In this document: piece after piece, positions 13,922 through 23,208 of the stretch | How positions within the stretch are numbered: the stretch's first letter is position 1 | How the letters are laid out: each line of letters opens with the position of its first letter | Assembly: GCA_938036545.1 (NCBI GenBank) | Contig: CALHQJ010000111.1 | Span: forward strand, 1-31,036 | Direction: 5' to 3' | DNA from: an uncultured Clostridium sp. | GTDB lineage: Bacteria > Bacillota > Clostridia > Lachnospirales > Lachnospiraceae | DNA length: 31,036 nt | Translations under genes and position numbers: made by a program | The notes under the pieces: generated by a model | What the model was told of the DNA's origin: nothing | What the model saw: only the letters and a program-made list of their open reading frames with translations | Database searches by the model: none

Positions 13922-16900
13922 TTACTCCGGAATACTTGCGTGATATTCCTGGAGAGATTTTAATTCGTCATGTTCTCCCTTTAATACGGCAGCAATGCCT
14001 TTTGCAGCGGCTTTTGCTGCATACATTGTGGTAATATAAGGGATCTTTTTATTAATAGCGGTTTTACGCAGGTAGGAATCGTCATACTTACTCTGCTTTC
14101 CGGCAGGAGAGTTGATAATCAAATCAATCTCGCCGTTGACCATAGCATCATAGATATTTGGACGGCCTTCCTGAATCTTCTTTAAGATAGTGCAGGAAAC
14201 TCCGTGCTCTTCCAGATAGCGTCCGGTTCCTTCCGTAGCAACAATCTTAAAGCCCAGTTCAAATAACTGCTGTGCAGCTTCCAGAGCCAGTTCCTTGTCA
14301 GCACGGTTGACACTGACTAAAGCAGTACCGGATAAAGGAAGTTTTGTACCGGTAGCTTCTTCTGCTTTGTAGTAAGCCAGTGGGAAGGTACGGCTCATGC
14401 CTAATACTTCACCGGTAGAACGCATTTCCGGTCCAAGTAACGGGTCTACTTCTGGGAACATGTTAAATGGAAGAACTGCTTCCTTTACGCCGTAATAAGG
14501 ATGTTCTTTTTCCTTAAACTGAGTTACATCCGGACGGACGCCAGTCAGTTCATAAGCCATCAGCTGAGTAGCAATGTTGGCCATGTTGATATTGCAGACC
14601 TTGGATACCAGCGGAACGGTACGGGATGCTCTTGGGTTTGCTTCCAGAACATATACCTCATCCTTATAAATGGCATACTGCATATTCATCAGACCTACAA
14701 CGCCCATTTCACAGGCAATGTCAGTAGTGTACTTGCGGATGATTTCTTTATTCTTTTCAGAAATCTTAACAGAAGGAATTACACATGCAGAGTCACCGGA
14801 GTGAATACCAGCCTGCTCAATGTGCTGCATAACAGTCGGTACAAATGCATGAGTACCATCGGAAATAGCGTCGGTTTCACATTCCATTGCATCCTGAAGG
14901 AACATGTCCATCAGAATTGGGCGTTCCGGAGTTACATCAATAGCAGCAGCCATGTAGTCCTTCAGCATATCGTCATCATAAACAACTTCCATGCCACGTC
15001 CGCCTAATACGTAGGAAGGACGAACCATCATTGGGTAGCCGATGCGGTGAGCGATTTCCAGAGCGTCTTCTACGGTAACAGCCATGCCAGATTTTGGCAT
15101 TGGAATGTTTAATTTATGCATCATGGCATTAAACAGGTCACGGTCTTCCGCCATATCGATTACCTTTGGAGAGGTTCCCAGAATGTGGGCTCCACGGCGC
15201 TCTAATTCAGCGGCAATGTTTAATGGAGTCTGTCCGCCAAACTGTACGATAACGCCTTCCGGCTTTTCCTTGTTGTAAATGCTCATAACATCCTCAACAG
15301 TCAGAGGCTCAAAATACAGTTTGTCAGAGGTGTCATAATCAGTAGAAACCGTCTCAGGGTTACAGTTTACCATAATGGTCTCAAAGCCCAGTTCACGTAA
15401 GGTTAAAGCAGCGTGTACGCAGCAGTAGTCAAATTCGATACCCTGACCGATACGGTTTGGACCGCCGCCTAAAACCATAACCTTTCTGCGTTCGGAAACA
15501 GGAGCCTTGTCTTCTCCATTGTAGGTGGAATAGTAGTAAGCAGCCGGATCTTTTACGCCGCTGACCGGAACTGCATCCCAGCATTCCTTCATGCCAAGGG
15601 CTTCTCTGCGTTTAAACAGATCCCATTCGTCAATCTCCAGAAGCTTTGCCAGATATTTGTCAGAGAAGCCGTCCTTCTTAGCCTGGATTAACAGGGCGTC
15701 AGGAAGTTCTTTTCCCTTATAGGAAATGATTTCTTCTTCCAGGTCTACTAATTCTTTCATCTGCTCTAAGAACCACATTTTAATGTGGGTCATTTCGTGA
15801 AGTTTCTCTAATGGAGCACCCTTGCGGATTGCTTCATACATAATAAACTGGCGTTCACTGGAAGGCTCAGCCAGCTTTAAGTACAGCTGATCTAAGGTCA
15901 GTTCATGGAAGTCTTTTGCAAAGCCCAGGCCGTAACGTCCTGTTTCCAGAGAACGGATGGCTTTCTGAAGAGCTTCCTTATAATTCTTGCCAATAGACAT
16001 AACCTCGCCTACAGCTTTCATCTGAGTGCCCAGCTTGTCCTGAGCGCCTTTAAACTTCTCAAAAGCCCAGCGTGCAAACTTAATTACAACGTAGTCGCCA
16101 GACGGCTTGTAGTTGTCCAGAGTGCCTTCTTTCCAGTAAGGAATCTCGTCTAAGGTTAAACCGCAGGCTAAGAGGGCAGATACGTAAGCAATTGGGAAAC
16201 CGGTAGCTTTGGAAGCCAGGGCAGAAGAACGGGAGGTTCTTGGGTTGATCTCAATGATAATAATACGGTCAGTCTTTGGATCATGTGCAAACTGTACGTT
16301 GGTTCCGCCGATAACACCGATAGACTCTACAATGGCGTGAGCCTGTTTCTCCAGACGATCCTGAAGTTCTTTGGAAATGGTCAGCATTGGAGCGCTGCAG
16401 AAAGAGTCGCCGGTATGAACTCCCATTGGATCGATATTTTCGATAAAACAGATGGAAATCTTTTTTCCGGTAGAGTCGCGTACAACCTCGACCTCTAATT
16501 CTTCCCAGCCGATTACGGACTCTTCCACCAGAATCTGATGAACCATAGAAGCAGCAAGGCCGCGGGCAGCGACTTTCTTTAATTCGTCTTCATTGTATAC
16601 AATACCGCCGCCGGTACCACCCATGGTATATGCGGGACGGATAACAACAGGGTAGCTTAATTCAGCGGCAATTTTTAATGCTTCATCAACGCTGTAAGCA
16701 GGAGAACTCTTTGCCATCTCGATACCTAGCTTATTCATGGCTTCTTTAAAAGCAATACGGTCTTCGCCGCGGTTAATAGCGTCTACCTGAACGCCGATAA
16801 CCTGTACATTGTACTTATCCAGTACTCCGGCATTATAAAGCTCCTCACAAAGGTTTAAACCGGATTGGCCGCCTAAGTTGGGGAGCAGGGCATCGGGCCG

Positions 16901-17143
16901 CTCTTTTGCGATAATTTCAGTAAGACGGTCCACATTTAATGGTTCGATATAAGTAGCGTCAGCAGTAGCAGGGTCAGTCATAATAGTCGCCGGATTGGAA
17001 TTGACGAGAACGATTTTGTATCCCAGATTTCTGAGCGCCTTGCAGGCCTGGGTGCCGGAATAGTCGAACTCGCAAGCCTGACCGATAATGATAGGGCCGG
17101 AGCCGATAATCAAAATTTTGTTGATGTCATTGCGTTTTGGCAT
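13922..17143 (-). CDS. carB: Carbamoyl-phosphate synthase, large subunit
   Basis: A 1073-residue protein of full family length. It shows the two homologous halves: IIGSGPIIIGQACEFDYSG and the ATP-grasp region with RPAYTMGGTGGGI in the first, then LGGGPNRIGQGIEFDYCC and RPSYVLGGRGMEVVY in the second, with an MGS-like allosteric domain from about residue 935 (VATEGTGRYLEEHG). It makes carbamoyl phosphate from bicarbonate, ammonia from the small subunit, and ATP, for pyrimidine and arginine synthesis. carA, normally just upstream, is absent: the next gene upstream is the divergent glnA. The translation start has GGAGG on the minus strand. Three long antisense frames inside it are shadows. Confidence 0.97.
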   Translation of the reverse strand: MPKRNDINKILIIGSGPIIIGQACEFDYSGTQACKALRNLGYKIVLVNSNPATIMTDPATADATYIEPLNVDRLTEIIAKERPDALLPNLGGQSGLNLCEELYNAGVLDKYNVQVIGVQVDAINRGEDRIAFKEAMNKLGIEMAKSSPAYSVDEALKIAAELSYPVVIRPAYTMGGTGGGIVYNEDELKKVAARGLAASMVHQILVEESVIGWEELEVEVVRDSTGKKISICFIENIDPMGVHTGDSFCSAPMLTISKELQDRLEKQAHAIVESIGVIGGTNVQFAHDPKTDRIIIIEINPRTSRSSALASKATGFPIAYVSALLACGLTLDEIPYWKEGTLDNYKPSGDYVVIKFARWAFEKFKGAQDKLGTQMKAVGEVMSIGKNYKEALQKAIRSLETGRYGLGFAKDFHELTLDQLYLKLAEPSSERQFIMYEAIRKGAPLEKLHEMTHIKMWFLEQMKELVDLEEEIISYKGKELPDALLIQAKKDGFSDKYLAKLLEIDEWDLFKRREALGMKECWDAVPVSGVKDPAAYYYSTYNGEDKAPVSERRKVMVLGGGPNRIGQGIEFDYCCVHAALTLRELGFETIMVNCNPETVSTDYDTSDKLYFEPLTVEDVMSIYNKEKPEGVIVQFGGQTPLNIAAELERRGAHILGTSPKVIDMAEDRDLFNAMMHKLNIPMPKSGMAVTVEDALEIAHRIGYPMMVRPSYVLGGRGMEVVYDDDMLKDYMAAAIDVTPERPILMDMFLQDAMECETDAISDGTHAFVPTVMQHIEQAGIHSGDSACVIPSVKISEKNKEIIRKYTTDIACEMGVVGLMNMQYAIYKDEVYVLEANPRASRTVPLVSKVCNINMANIATQLMAYELTGVRPDVTQFKEKEHPYYGVKEAVLPFNMFPEVDPLLGPEMRSTGEVLGMSRTFPLAYYKAEEATGTKLPLSGTALVSVNRADKELALEAAQQLFELGFKIVATEGTGRYLEEHGVSCTILKKIQEGRPNIYDAMVNGEIDLIINSPAGKQSKYDDSYLRKTAINKKIPYITTMYAAKAAAKGIAAVLKGEHDELKSLQEYHASIPE

Positions 17144-17197
17144 AATGGACCTCCATAAGTATAGTGTTTCGTGGTTAAAAAAACTCTAATCTTATTG

Positions 17198-17206
17198 ATT
17201 ATATCA
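17198..17206 (-). promoter_or_regulatory. Extended -10 promoter element of carB
   Basis: On the minus strand TGATATAAT: a consensus TATAAT with TGN before it. No good -35 is seen at 16-18 bases. The expected leader is about 50 bases and shows no clear pyrimidine attenuator. Confidence 0.55.
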
Positions 17207-17276
17207 CAAATTTCGTTCTTGAATAGGGGGAAATGCAAAAAATTATAATTTATGTAAGATCTGCCCGTTTATAACG

Positions 17277-17305
17277 TTGACAAACCCCTTGCTGCCTGTT
17301 ATTTT
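17277..17305 (+). promoter_or_regulatory. Promoter of glnA
   Basis: TTGACA (17277-17282), a 17-base spacer and TATTTT (17300-17305), with TGT just upstream of the -10. It gives a leader of about 50 bases, in which I see no double-hairpin ANTAR target. Confidence 0.65.
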
Positions 17306-17361
17306 TTATGCTAAGGAAGCTTTGAAACCACATTCCGACTAAAAATATTTGGAGGAAGCAG

Positions 17362-18699
17362 ATGATGAAATATAATAAAGAAGATATTATCCGAATGGCG
17401 GAAGAAGAGGATGTGGAGTTTATCCGACTTCAGTTTACGGATATTTTCGGCGTTTTGAAAAATATGGCGGTGACGGTCAGCCAGCTGGAAAAGGTGCTGG
17501 ATAACCAGTGTATGTTTGACGGTTCCTCCATAGAAGGATTTTTGCATATTGAAGAGTCTGATATGTATCTTCATCCGGATTTGGACACCTTTGAAATTTT
17601 TCCATGGCGTCCCCAGCAGGGAAAAGTGGCCAGACTGATCTGTGATGTGTACCTGCCTGATGGAAGTCCCTTTGCAGGAGATCCCAGATATGTGTTAAAA
17701 ACTGTTTTAAGGGAAGCGGAAGAAATGGGATATTCATTTTTTGTAGGGCCGGAATGTGAATTTTTCCTGTTCCAGACAGATGAGGAAGGACATCCGACCA
17801 CACAGACCAGGGAAACAGGAAGCTATTTCGACATTTCTCCTTTGGATATGGGAGAAAACGTCCGGCGGGATATCGTTCTTAATCTGGAAGATATGGGATT
17901 TTGCGTGGAAGCATCACACCATGAACTGGCTCCGGCCCAGCACGAGATTGACCTGGAATACGGAGATGCCTTAAAGACAGCAGACGACATTATGACGTTC
18001 CGAATGGCGGTAAAAACCATTGCCAAACGTCATGGATTTCACGCTACTTTTATGCCAAAGCCCAGAGAGGGAGTAAGCGGATCTGGAATGCATATCAACA
18101 TGTCTCTGGCAGATGCAGACGGCAATAACGTTTTTGCAGACCAGACAGATCCTATGGGGTTAAGCCAGACGGCCAGGCGGTTTATGGCCGGTATTCTGGG
18201 GCACATGAAAGGAATGGCAATTCTTACCAATCCGCTGGTTAATTCCTACAAACGGCTGATTCCTGGCTATGATGCGCCGGTTACGGTTTCCTGGTCAGAA
18301 AAATCCAATCGAAGCTCGTTAATCCGGATACCTTCCGTCAGGGGAAAGGGAACCAGAATTGAACTGCGCTGCCCGGATTCTGCTGCAAATCCCTATCTGG
18401 TACTGGCCGCCTGCCTGGCAGCAGGGCTGGATGGAATTAAAAATAAAATGGAAGTTCCGGAAAGCCTGGAGGGAAATGTATTTTACATGGACGAGGAAAG
18501 ACTGACCGAAAAGCAGGTGGAGCTGCTTCCAAGAACCCTGGGAGAGGCCATTTACGCATTTGAAGAGGACGATTTTATCAAATCGATTTTGGGAGAGCAC
18601 ATTTTTACTCAATATCTGGAGGCAAAAAAGAAGGAGTGGAAAAAATTCCGTTCTGCTGTAACGGATTGGGAGTTAGGCGAATATTTGTACCGTTATTAA
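17362..18699 (+). CDS. glnA: Glutamine synthetase type I (GSI-alpha)
   Basis: A 445-residue protein of GSI-alpha length. DVEFIRLQFTDIFG, FDGSSIEGF, GPECEFFLF, HHELAPAQHEID, SGSGMHINMSL, NPLVNSYKRLIPGYDAP and RIPSVRGKGTRIELRCPD are all present in order. It makes glutamine from glutamate, ammonia and ATP. The tyrosine-containing adenylylation loop of GSI-beta enzymes is absent, so control is probably by feedback or transcription. GGAGG at 17351-17355 serves ATG 17362 or 17365. It is divergent from carB (which consumes glutamine nitrogen through CarA) and is followed 40 bases later by an ANTAR regulator. Confidence 0.95.
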   Translation: MMKYNKEDIIRMAEEEDVEFIRLQFTDIFGVLKNMAVTVSQLEKVLDNQCMFDGSSIEGFLHIEESDMYLHPDLDTFEIFPWRPQQGKVARLICDVYLPDGSPFAGDPRYVLKTVLREAEEMGYSFFVGPECEFFLFQTDEEGHPTTQTRETGSYFDISPLDMGENVRRDIVLNLEDMGFCVEASHHELAPAQHEIDLEYGDALKTADDIMTFRMAVKTIAKRHGFHATFMPKPREGVSGSGMHINMSLADADGNNVFADQTDPMGLSQTARRFMAGILGHMKGMAILTNPLVNSYKRLIPGYDAPVTVSWSEKSNRSSLIRIPSVRGKGTRIELRCPDSAANPYLVLAACLAAGLDGIKNKMEVPESLEGNVFYMDEERLTEKQVELLPRTLGEAIYAFEEDDFIKSILGEHIFTQYLEAKKKEWKKFRSAVTDWELGEYLYRY

Positions 18700-18739
18700 A
18701 CGTATGTGCAGCTCCGGCCCGACAGGGAGGTGAAAGAGA

Positions 18740-19288
18740 TTGGCGGAAATTATCGTGGCCTTTTCAAAAACGGAAAACAGTAAACATATAAAAAATATTT
18801 TAATAAAAAGCGGATTTCATGTGGCAGCAGTGTGCCAGACTGGCGCACAGGCACTGGCTGCAGCGGAAGATTTATACAGTGGAATCGTAGTCTGCGGAAG
18901 CCGTTTTTCCGACATGGTTTACGGAGATCTGAGAGAGTGCCTGCCGGACTATCTGGATATGCTGGTTATTGCTCCGCCGTCTCATATGACAGAAGAGCAG
19001 ACGGATCATCTGGTGTGTCTGGCAATGCCCTTAAAAGTCCATGACCTGATTGGCACCATAGAAATGATGAACCTGGCTCAGCAGCGCCGCAGGAGAAAGC
19101 AGCAGAACAAGCCAAAGGCCAGAAGTGAGGCAGAACTGGAAATACTAAAACGGGCAAAGGAAATTTTGATGTCCAGAAACCATATGGACGAAAATGAAGC
19201 CCACAGATATTTGCAGAAATGCAGTATGGAAAATGGGTCCAACTTAGTGGAAACTGCCCAGATGGTGATTAGCCTGGCAGAAAATTAG
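18740..19288 (+). CDS. ANTAR-domain RNA-binding regulator with degenerate receiver
   Basis: 182 residues. Residues 1-110 resemble a response-regulator receiver and residues 131-180 are an ANTAR domain (EILKRAKEILMSRNHMDENEAHRYLQKCSMENG), which in known proteins binds paired RNA hairpins to prevent termination. The receiver lacks key residues: AFSK stands where the acidic pair should be, and VVCGSRFSDM has Gly53 at the phospho-acceptor Asp position. Phosphorylation control is therefore unlikely. It starts with TTG at 18740, fixed by the strong AGGGAGGTGA at 18724-18733. Position after glnA suggests a role in nitrogen genes, similar to NasT, but no target hairpins were found here. Confidence 0.85.
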   Translation: MAEIIVAFSKTENSKHIKNILIKSGFHVAAVCQTGAQALAAAEDLYSGIVVCGSRFSDMVYGDLRECLPDYLDMLVIAPPSHMTEEQTDHLVCLAMPLKVHDLIGTIEMMNLAQQRRRRKQQNKPKARSEAELEILKRAKEILMSRNHMDENEAHRYLQKCSMENGSNLVETAQMVISLAEN

Positions 19289-19351
19289 CCTGGCTGCACG
19301 GGCGTTCTGAAAGCAGAAACAGAAGATGGCAAAAGACAGGAGAAAATAAAT

Positions 19352-20155
19352 ATGAAGTTTACAAAAATGCAGGGAATTGGAAATGATTATGTATATATTA
19401 ACTGCTTTGAGGAGCAAGTGAAAAATCCGGAGAAGCTGGCTGTGGCAATCAGCGACCGGCATTTTGGCGTGGGTTCAGACGGCCTTATTTTAATTGGACC
19501 ATCCCAGACCGCAGATTGCAGGATGCAGATGTTTAATGCAGACGGCAGTGAAGGCGCTATGTGCGGAAATGCCATCCGGTGTGTGGGAAAATATGTGTTT
19601 GACCATAAAATTGTGGATAAGACCTGCATTACCGTAGAGACTAAAAGCGGAATCAAGGTTTTAAATCTGGAAATCCAGAACGGAAAGGCAGCCATGATTC
19701 GGGTAGATATGGGAGAGCCGGAAGTTACGTCCCAGCTTCCGGAAAAAATCACAGTTTCCGGAAAGGATCTGGAGTTTGTAGGGATTTCTGTGGGAAATCC
19801 TCATGCCGTTTATTTTATGGATGAGATTGACAGTCTGGATTTGGAAAAAATCGGTCCGGCTTTTGAAACACACACCCGTTTTCCAGACAGGGTCAATACA
19901 GAATTTGTCCGGATTATTGACAGGGAACACATTCAGATGCGGGTGTGGGAACGGGGAAGCGGAGAAACCTGGGCCTGCGGTACCGGCGCTACGGCCAGTG
20001 CAGTGGCTTCTGTTCTGATGGGATATACCGAACAAAAAGTAGATGTGGCGCTAAAGGGCGGACACCTTCTGATTGAATGGGATCGGGAATCCAATCATGT
20101 GTATATGACAGGACCGGCAGCAGAGGTGTTCCATGGGGAGTATGAATGGGATTAA
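19352..20155 (+). CDS. dapF: Diaminopimelate epimerase
   Basis: A 267-residue enzyme of normal length. The N-terminus MKFTKMQGIGNDYVYI is typical; the two catalytic cysteines are Cys71 in MCGNAIRC and Cys209 in WACGTGA, each within the conserved context, and NPHAVYF is present. It interconverts LL- and meso-diaminopimelate for lysine and peptidoglycan synthesis. AGGAG lies 9 bases before ATG. No other lysine-pathway gene adjoins it; it stands between the ANTAR gene (63 bases upstream) and lacZ. No terminator was seen on either side, so it may be co-transcribed with glnA. Confidence 0.96.
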   Translation: MKFTKMQGIGNDYVYINCFEEQVKNPEKLAVAISDRHFGVGSDGLILIGPSQTADCRMQMFNADGSEGAMCGNAIRCVGKYVFDHKIVDKTCITVETKSGIKVLNLEIQNGKAAMIRVDMGEPEVTSQLPEKITVSGKDLEFVGISVGNPHAVYFMDEIDSLDLEKIGPAFETHTRFPDRVNTEFVRIIDREHIQMRVWERGSGETWACGTGATASAVASVLMGYTEQKVDVALKGGHLLIEWDRESNHVYMTGPAAEVFHGEYEWD

Positions 20156-20202
20156 AAACAGCTGCATTTACTCTTGCCCCAGAAACAGTTAAGGAGTAAA
20201 AT

Positions 20203-20247
20203 ATGGATATTCTAATTTTGCAGAGAGAAAGGATATTGCAGCTATGA
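20203..20247 (+). CDS. 14-residue leader ORF coupled to lacZ
   Basis: ATG 20203 with an excellent AAGGAG (20191-20196) 6 bases upstream opens a frame of 14 codons, MDILILQRERILQL, ending in TGA at 20245-20247. The stop overlaps the lacZ start as ATGA (20244-20247), the classical arrangement for translational coupling. Its ribosome site is better than the one lacZ has itself (AAAGGA about 10 bases before ATG). Whether the peptide matters or only the act of translating it is not known. No comparison with relatives was possible. Confidence 0.5.
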   Translation: MDILILQRERILQL

Positions 20248-23108
20248 CAGAAAAAATTACCCAGCCTCAGTTGGAATGGCTGGAGAATCCTGAGGTGTTT
20301 CAGGTAAACCGCCTGGACGCCCATTCGGATCATGCTTATTATGTAAATGAAGAGGACAGGAAAACAGGAAACAACCGTCTGATTCAGTCTTTAAACGGAA
20401 CATGGAAGTTTGCCTGGAGCAGCCGTCCGGCAGACAGGCCGGAAAAATTTTATGAAGAAGGCTATGATGACGCTGCTTTTGGAGAAATTCAGGTGCCTGG
20501 CCATATGGAACTGCAGGGATATGACAACATTCATTATATTAATACTATGTATCCCTGGGATGGAAAATCATTTTTACGCCCGCCTCACATTGACTGGGAC
20601 TATGATCCGGTAGGTTCGTATGTAAAAGAATTTGATTTGGAAGAGCCGCTTTTAGGAAAACGGGTCTGCATTTCGTTTCAGGGAGTAGAACAGGCGTTTT
20701 TTGTGTGGCTGAACGGACAATTTATCGGTTACAGCGAGGACACCTTTACCCCTTCTGAGTTTGATTTGACAGAGACTATAAAGAACAGGGGAAACCGCCT
20801 TTGCGTAGAGGTATATAAACGAAGCAGCGCAGCCTGGCTGGAGGATCAGGATTTCTTCCGATTTTCCGGAATTTTTCGTGAAGTATATCTGTTTGCAAAA
20901 CCGGAATGCCATGTAGAAGATTTGTGGGTACAGGCCGGCTTAAAAGAGGATTATCAGACAGGAACTTTTTCCATGAAAGTAAAGGCTTCAGGAGAGAAGG
21001 GTTCCGTTTCATGGAAGTTAACCGATATGGATGGAAACCAGATTTTATCTGGCCAGGAGACGGACATTAATTCCTGCAGCGGTGCCTGCTTTGAGACAGT
21101 CCGGATGGAGATTCCCCAGGTTCACATCTGGGATTGTGAAAATCCGTATTTGTATAATCTGGAACTGTCTGTACGGAATGTCAGCGGTCAGATTACAGAA
21201 ATTGTGCCTTACAAGATTGGATTCCGCCGCTTTGAAATTAAAGACAAAATTATGCTTTTAAATGGAAAACGGCTGATTATTAACGGGGTAAACCGCCACG
21301 AATGGAACCCCAGAAGAGGCCGTTCTATTACAGCGGAAGATATGAAACACGATATGGCGGTTTTAAAGAAAAACCACATTAATGCAGTCCGTACCTGCCA
21401 TTATCCAAATCAGACCCTGTGGTACCAGCTGTGCGATGAAAACGGAATCTGCGTGATGGATGAAACCAATCTGGAAAGCCACGGTTCCTGGCAGAAAATG
21501 GGAGCCTGCGAACCGTCCTGGAATGTCCCTGGAAGTTTACCGGAGTGGAAAGAATGTGTGCTGGATCGGGCAAAATCCATGCTGGAAAGAGATAAAAACC
21601 ATCCGTCTATTTTGTGGTGGTCTTGCGGAAATGAGTCTTATGCAGGGGAATGTATTCGGGCAATGAGCCAGTATTTCCGCAAAACCGATCCGTCCAGACT
21701 GGTTCATTATGAAGGGGTGTTCTGGAATCGGGAATTTAACGACATTAGTGATGTAGAGAGCAGAATGTATGCGCCGCCAAAGGAAGTAAGGGAGTATTTG
21801 GAAAACGATCCCCAGAAGCCGTATCTGCTGTGCGAGTATATGCACGATATGGGCAATTCCATTGGCGGAATGGAAAGCTATATCCGCCTTCTGGACGAAT
21901 ACCCAATGTACCAGGGGGGATTTATCTGGGATTTTAAGGATCAGGCGGTTTACAAAAAAGATGTGGATGGCACAGACGTACTGGGATATGGCGGAGACTT
22001 TAACGACAGGCCAACGGATTATGCGTTTAGCGGAAATGGAATTGTATTTGCAGATGGAGCGGAAAAACCGGCAATGCAGGATGTCCGCTACTGGTACAGC
22101 AGCCAGGAAGAACGGGCTGCGTTTGACGCTTCCAATGCTGAGAAGGCAGAGAGTGCAAAACTGGAGGCAGCAGAGTTTGTCAGAAGGATGACAGAAGCCG
22201 ACAGAGATTTAGACAAAAAATTGACGGAAGCTGAAGAAACCTCTGACAGCACATTTGCAGTTATTCACGGTGATGTGAATTTAGGCGTAAAAGGACGGGA
22301 CTTTCATGTTATATTCTCCTATACAGAGCATGGTATAGTTTCCCTGGTATATGGAAACAGAGAATGGGTTTACCGTCCGGCGCTTCCGGCGTTCTGGAGG
22401 GGTACGACAGAAAACGACAGAGGAAATGGGTTCCCGAAAAAGAGCGCTGTATGGCTGGGAGCGGATCAATATATTCACTGCATTGGCTGGAAGGTTGAGG
22501 AGCAGGAAAAGCAGGTTTCCATTACATATGAATATGAAACCTGCACCAATCCTGCAGCCAGAGTAACGGTTGATTACACAGTCTATGAAACCGGAGCCAT
22601 CAGGGTTCATACCCACTATTTTGGACAGAAGGGCCTGCCGGAACTTCCGGTATTCGGATTGCGTTTCAGTACGCCGTTTGCAATAGCTGGCATTCAGTGG
22701 CAGGGGCTGAGCGGAGAGACCTACCCAGATAGAAAAAAAGGCGGGGAATTTGGCATCTGGAACAGCGGTCTGGAACAGCCGGATTACCTGGTTCCTCAGG
22801 AGTATGGCTGTCACATGGATACAGTATGGATGAAGCTTTTGGCATCAGATGATAATAATGATGCTTTGAAAATTACTATGTCTGGAGAAAAGGAATTTCA
22901 TTTCAGTGCGATTCCCTATACTCCAGAGGAACTGGAAAATGCTCTTCATAAGGAAGAACTGCCTGTTCCAAGACGGACAGTGGTTTCTGTCCTGGCCGCA
23001 ATGAGAGGCGTGGGAGGAATCGACAGCTGGGGAAGCGATGTAGAAGAAGAATACCATGTATCTGCGGAACAGGATATAGAATATGAGTTTATTATCAGCA
23101 GATCATAG
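20244..23108 (+). CDS. lacZ: Beta-galactosidase, glycoside hydrolase family 2 (LacZ type)
   Basis: 954 residues. The order is an N-terminal sugar-binding domain (about 45-222), an immunoglobulin-like domain (about 225-330), a TIM barrel (about 332-618) and the C-terminal small-chain-like domain (about 670-954). The acid/base is Glu464 in WWSCGNES, the nucleophile Glu531 in LCEYMHDMGNS, and NGVNRHEWNPRRGR is present. It hydrolyses terminal beta-galactosides such as lactose; no signal peptide, so cytoplasmic. Residues about 619-668 are a charged Ala/Glu/Lys-rich helix-like stretch where domain 4 is normally found, so the protein is shorter than E. coli LacZ (1023). No permease is adjacent. Translation may depend on the overlapping leader ORF. 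Confidence 0.93.
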   Translation: MTEKITQPQLEWLENPEVFQVNRLDAHSDHAYYVNEEDRKTGNNRLIQSLNGTWKFAWSSRPADRPEKFYEEGYDDAAFGEIQVPGHMELQGYDNIHYINTMYPWDGKSFLRPPHIDWDYDPVGSYVKEFDLEEPLLGKRVCISFQGVEQAFFVWLNGQFIGYSEDTFTPSEFDLTETIKNRGNRLCVEVYKRSSAAWLEDQDFFRFSGIFREVYLFAKPECHVEDLWVQAGLKEDYQTGTFSMKVKASGEKGSVSWKLTDMDGNQILSGQETDINSCSGACFETVRMEIPQVHIWDCENPYLYNLELSVRNVSGQITEIVPYKIGFRRFEIKDKIMLLNGKRLIINGVNRHEWNPRRGRSITAEDMKHDMAVLKKNHINAVRTCHYPNQTLWYQLCDENGICVMDETNLESHGSWQKMGACEPSWNVPGSLPEWKECVLDRAKSMLERDKNHPSILWWSCGNESYAGECIRAMSQYFRKTDPSRLVHYEGVFWNREFNDISDVESRMYAPPKEVREYLENDPQKPYLLCEYMHDMGNSIGGMESYIRLLDEYPMYQGGFIWDFKDQAVYKKDVDGTDVLGYGGDFNDRPTDYAFSGNGIVFADGAEKPAMQDVRYWYSSQEERAAFDASNAEKAESAKLEAAEFVRRMTEADRDLDKKLTEAEETSDSTFAVIHGDVNLGVKGRDFHVIFSYTEHGIVSLVYGNREWVYRPALPAFWRGTTENDRGNGFPKKSAVWLGADQYIHCIGWKVEEQEKQVSITYEYETCTNPAARVTVDYTVYETGAIRVHTHYFGQKGLPELPVFGLRFSTPFAIAGIQWQGLSGETYPDRKKGGEFGIWNSGLEQPDYLVPQEYGCHMDTVWMKLLASDDNNDALKITMSGEKEFHFSAIPYTPEELENALHKEELPVPRRTVVSVLAAMRGVGGIDSWGSDVEEEYHVSAEQDIEYEFIISRS

Positions 23109-23163
23109 GAAATTCGTATCAGTTACAGAAATCGACATTTATAAACTTTAAGAGACCTTATCC

Positions 23164-23208
23164 ACTGGCCTTTATCCCTTGACTGGGGATAAGGGCCAGT
23201 GTTATAAT
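23164..23208 (+). promoter_or_regulatory. Strong promoter overlapped by a long dyad
   Basis: TTGACT (23179-23184), an 18-base spacer and TATAAT (23203-23208). Arms 23164-23178 and 23186-23200 pair at 15 positions (one G-T) around a 7-base loop that is exactly the -35 box plus one base. As DNA this could be a regulator site; as RNA from lacZ it could be a 3' hairpin, though no T run follows. Confidence 0.6.

Noticed and set aside
14501..15007. 168-codon plus-strand frame inside carB
   Set aside because: Antisense to a full-length, well-conserved carB; no ribosome site and no recognisable family.
19661..20035. 124-codon minus-strand frame within dapF
   Set aside because: Shadow of dapF; no ribosome site or family pattern.
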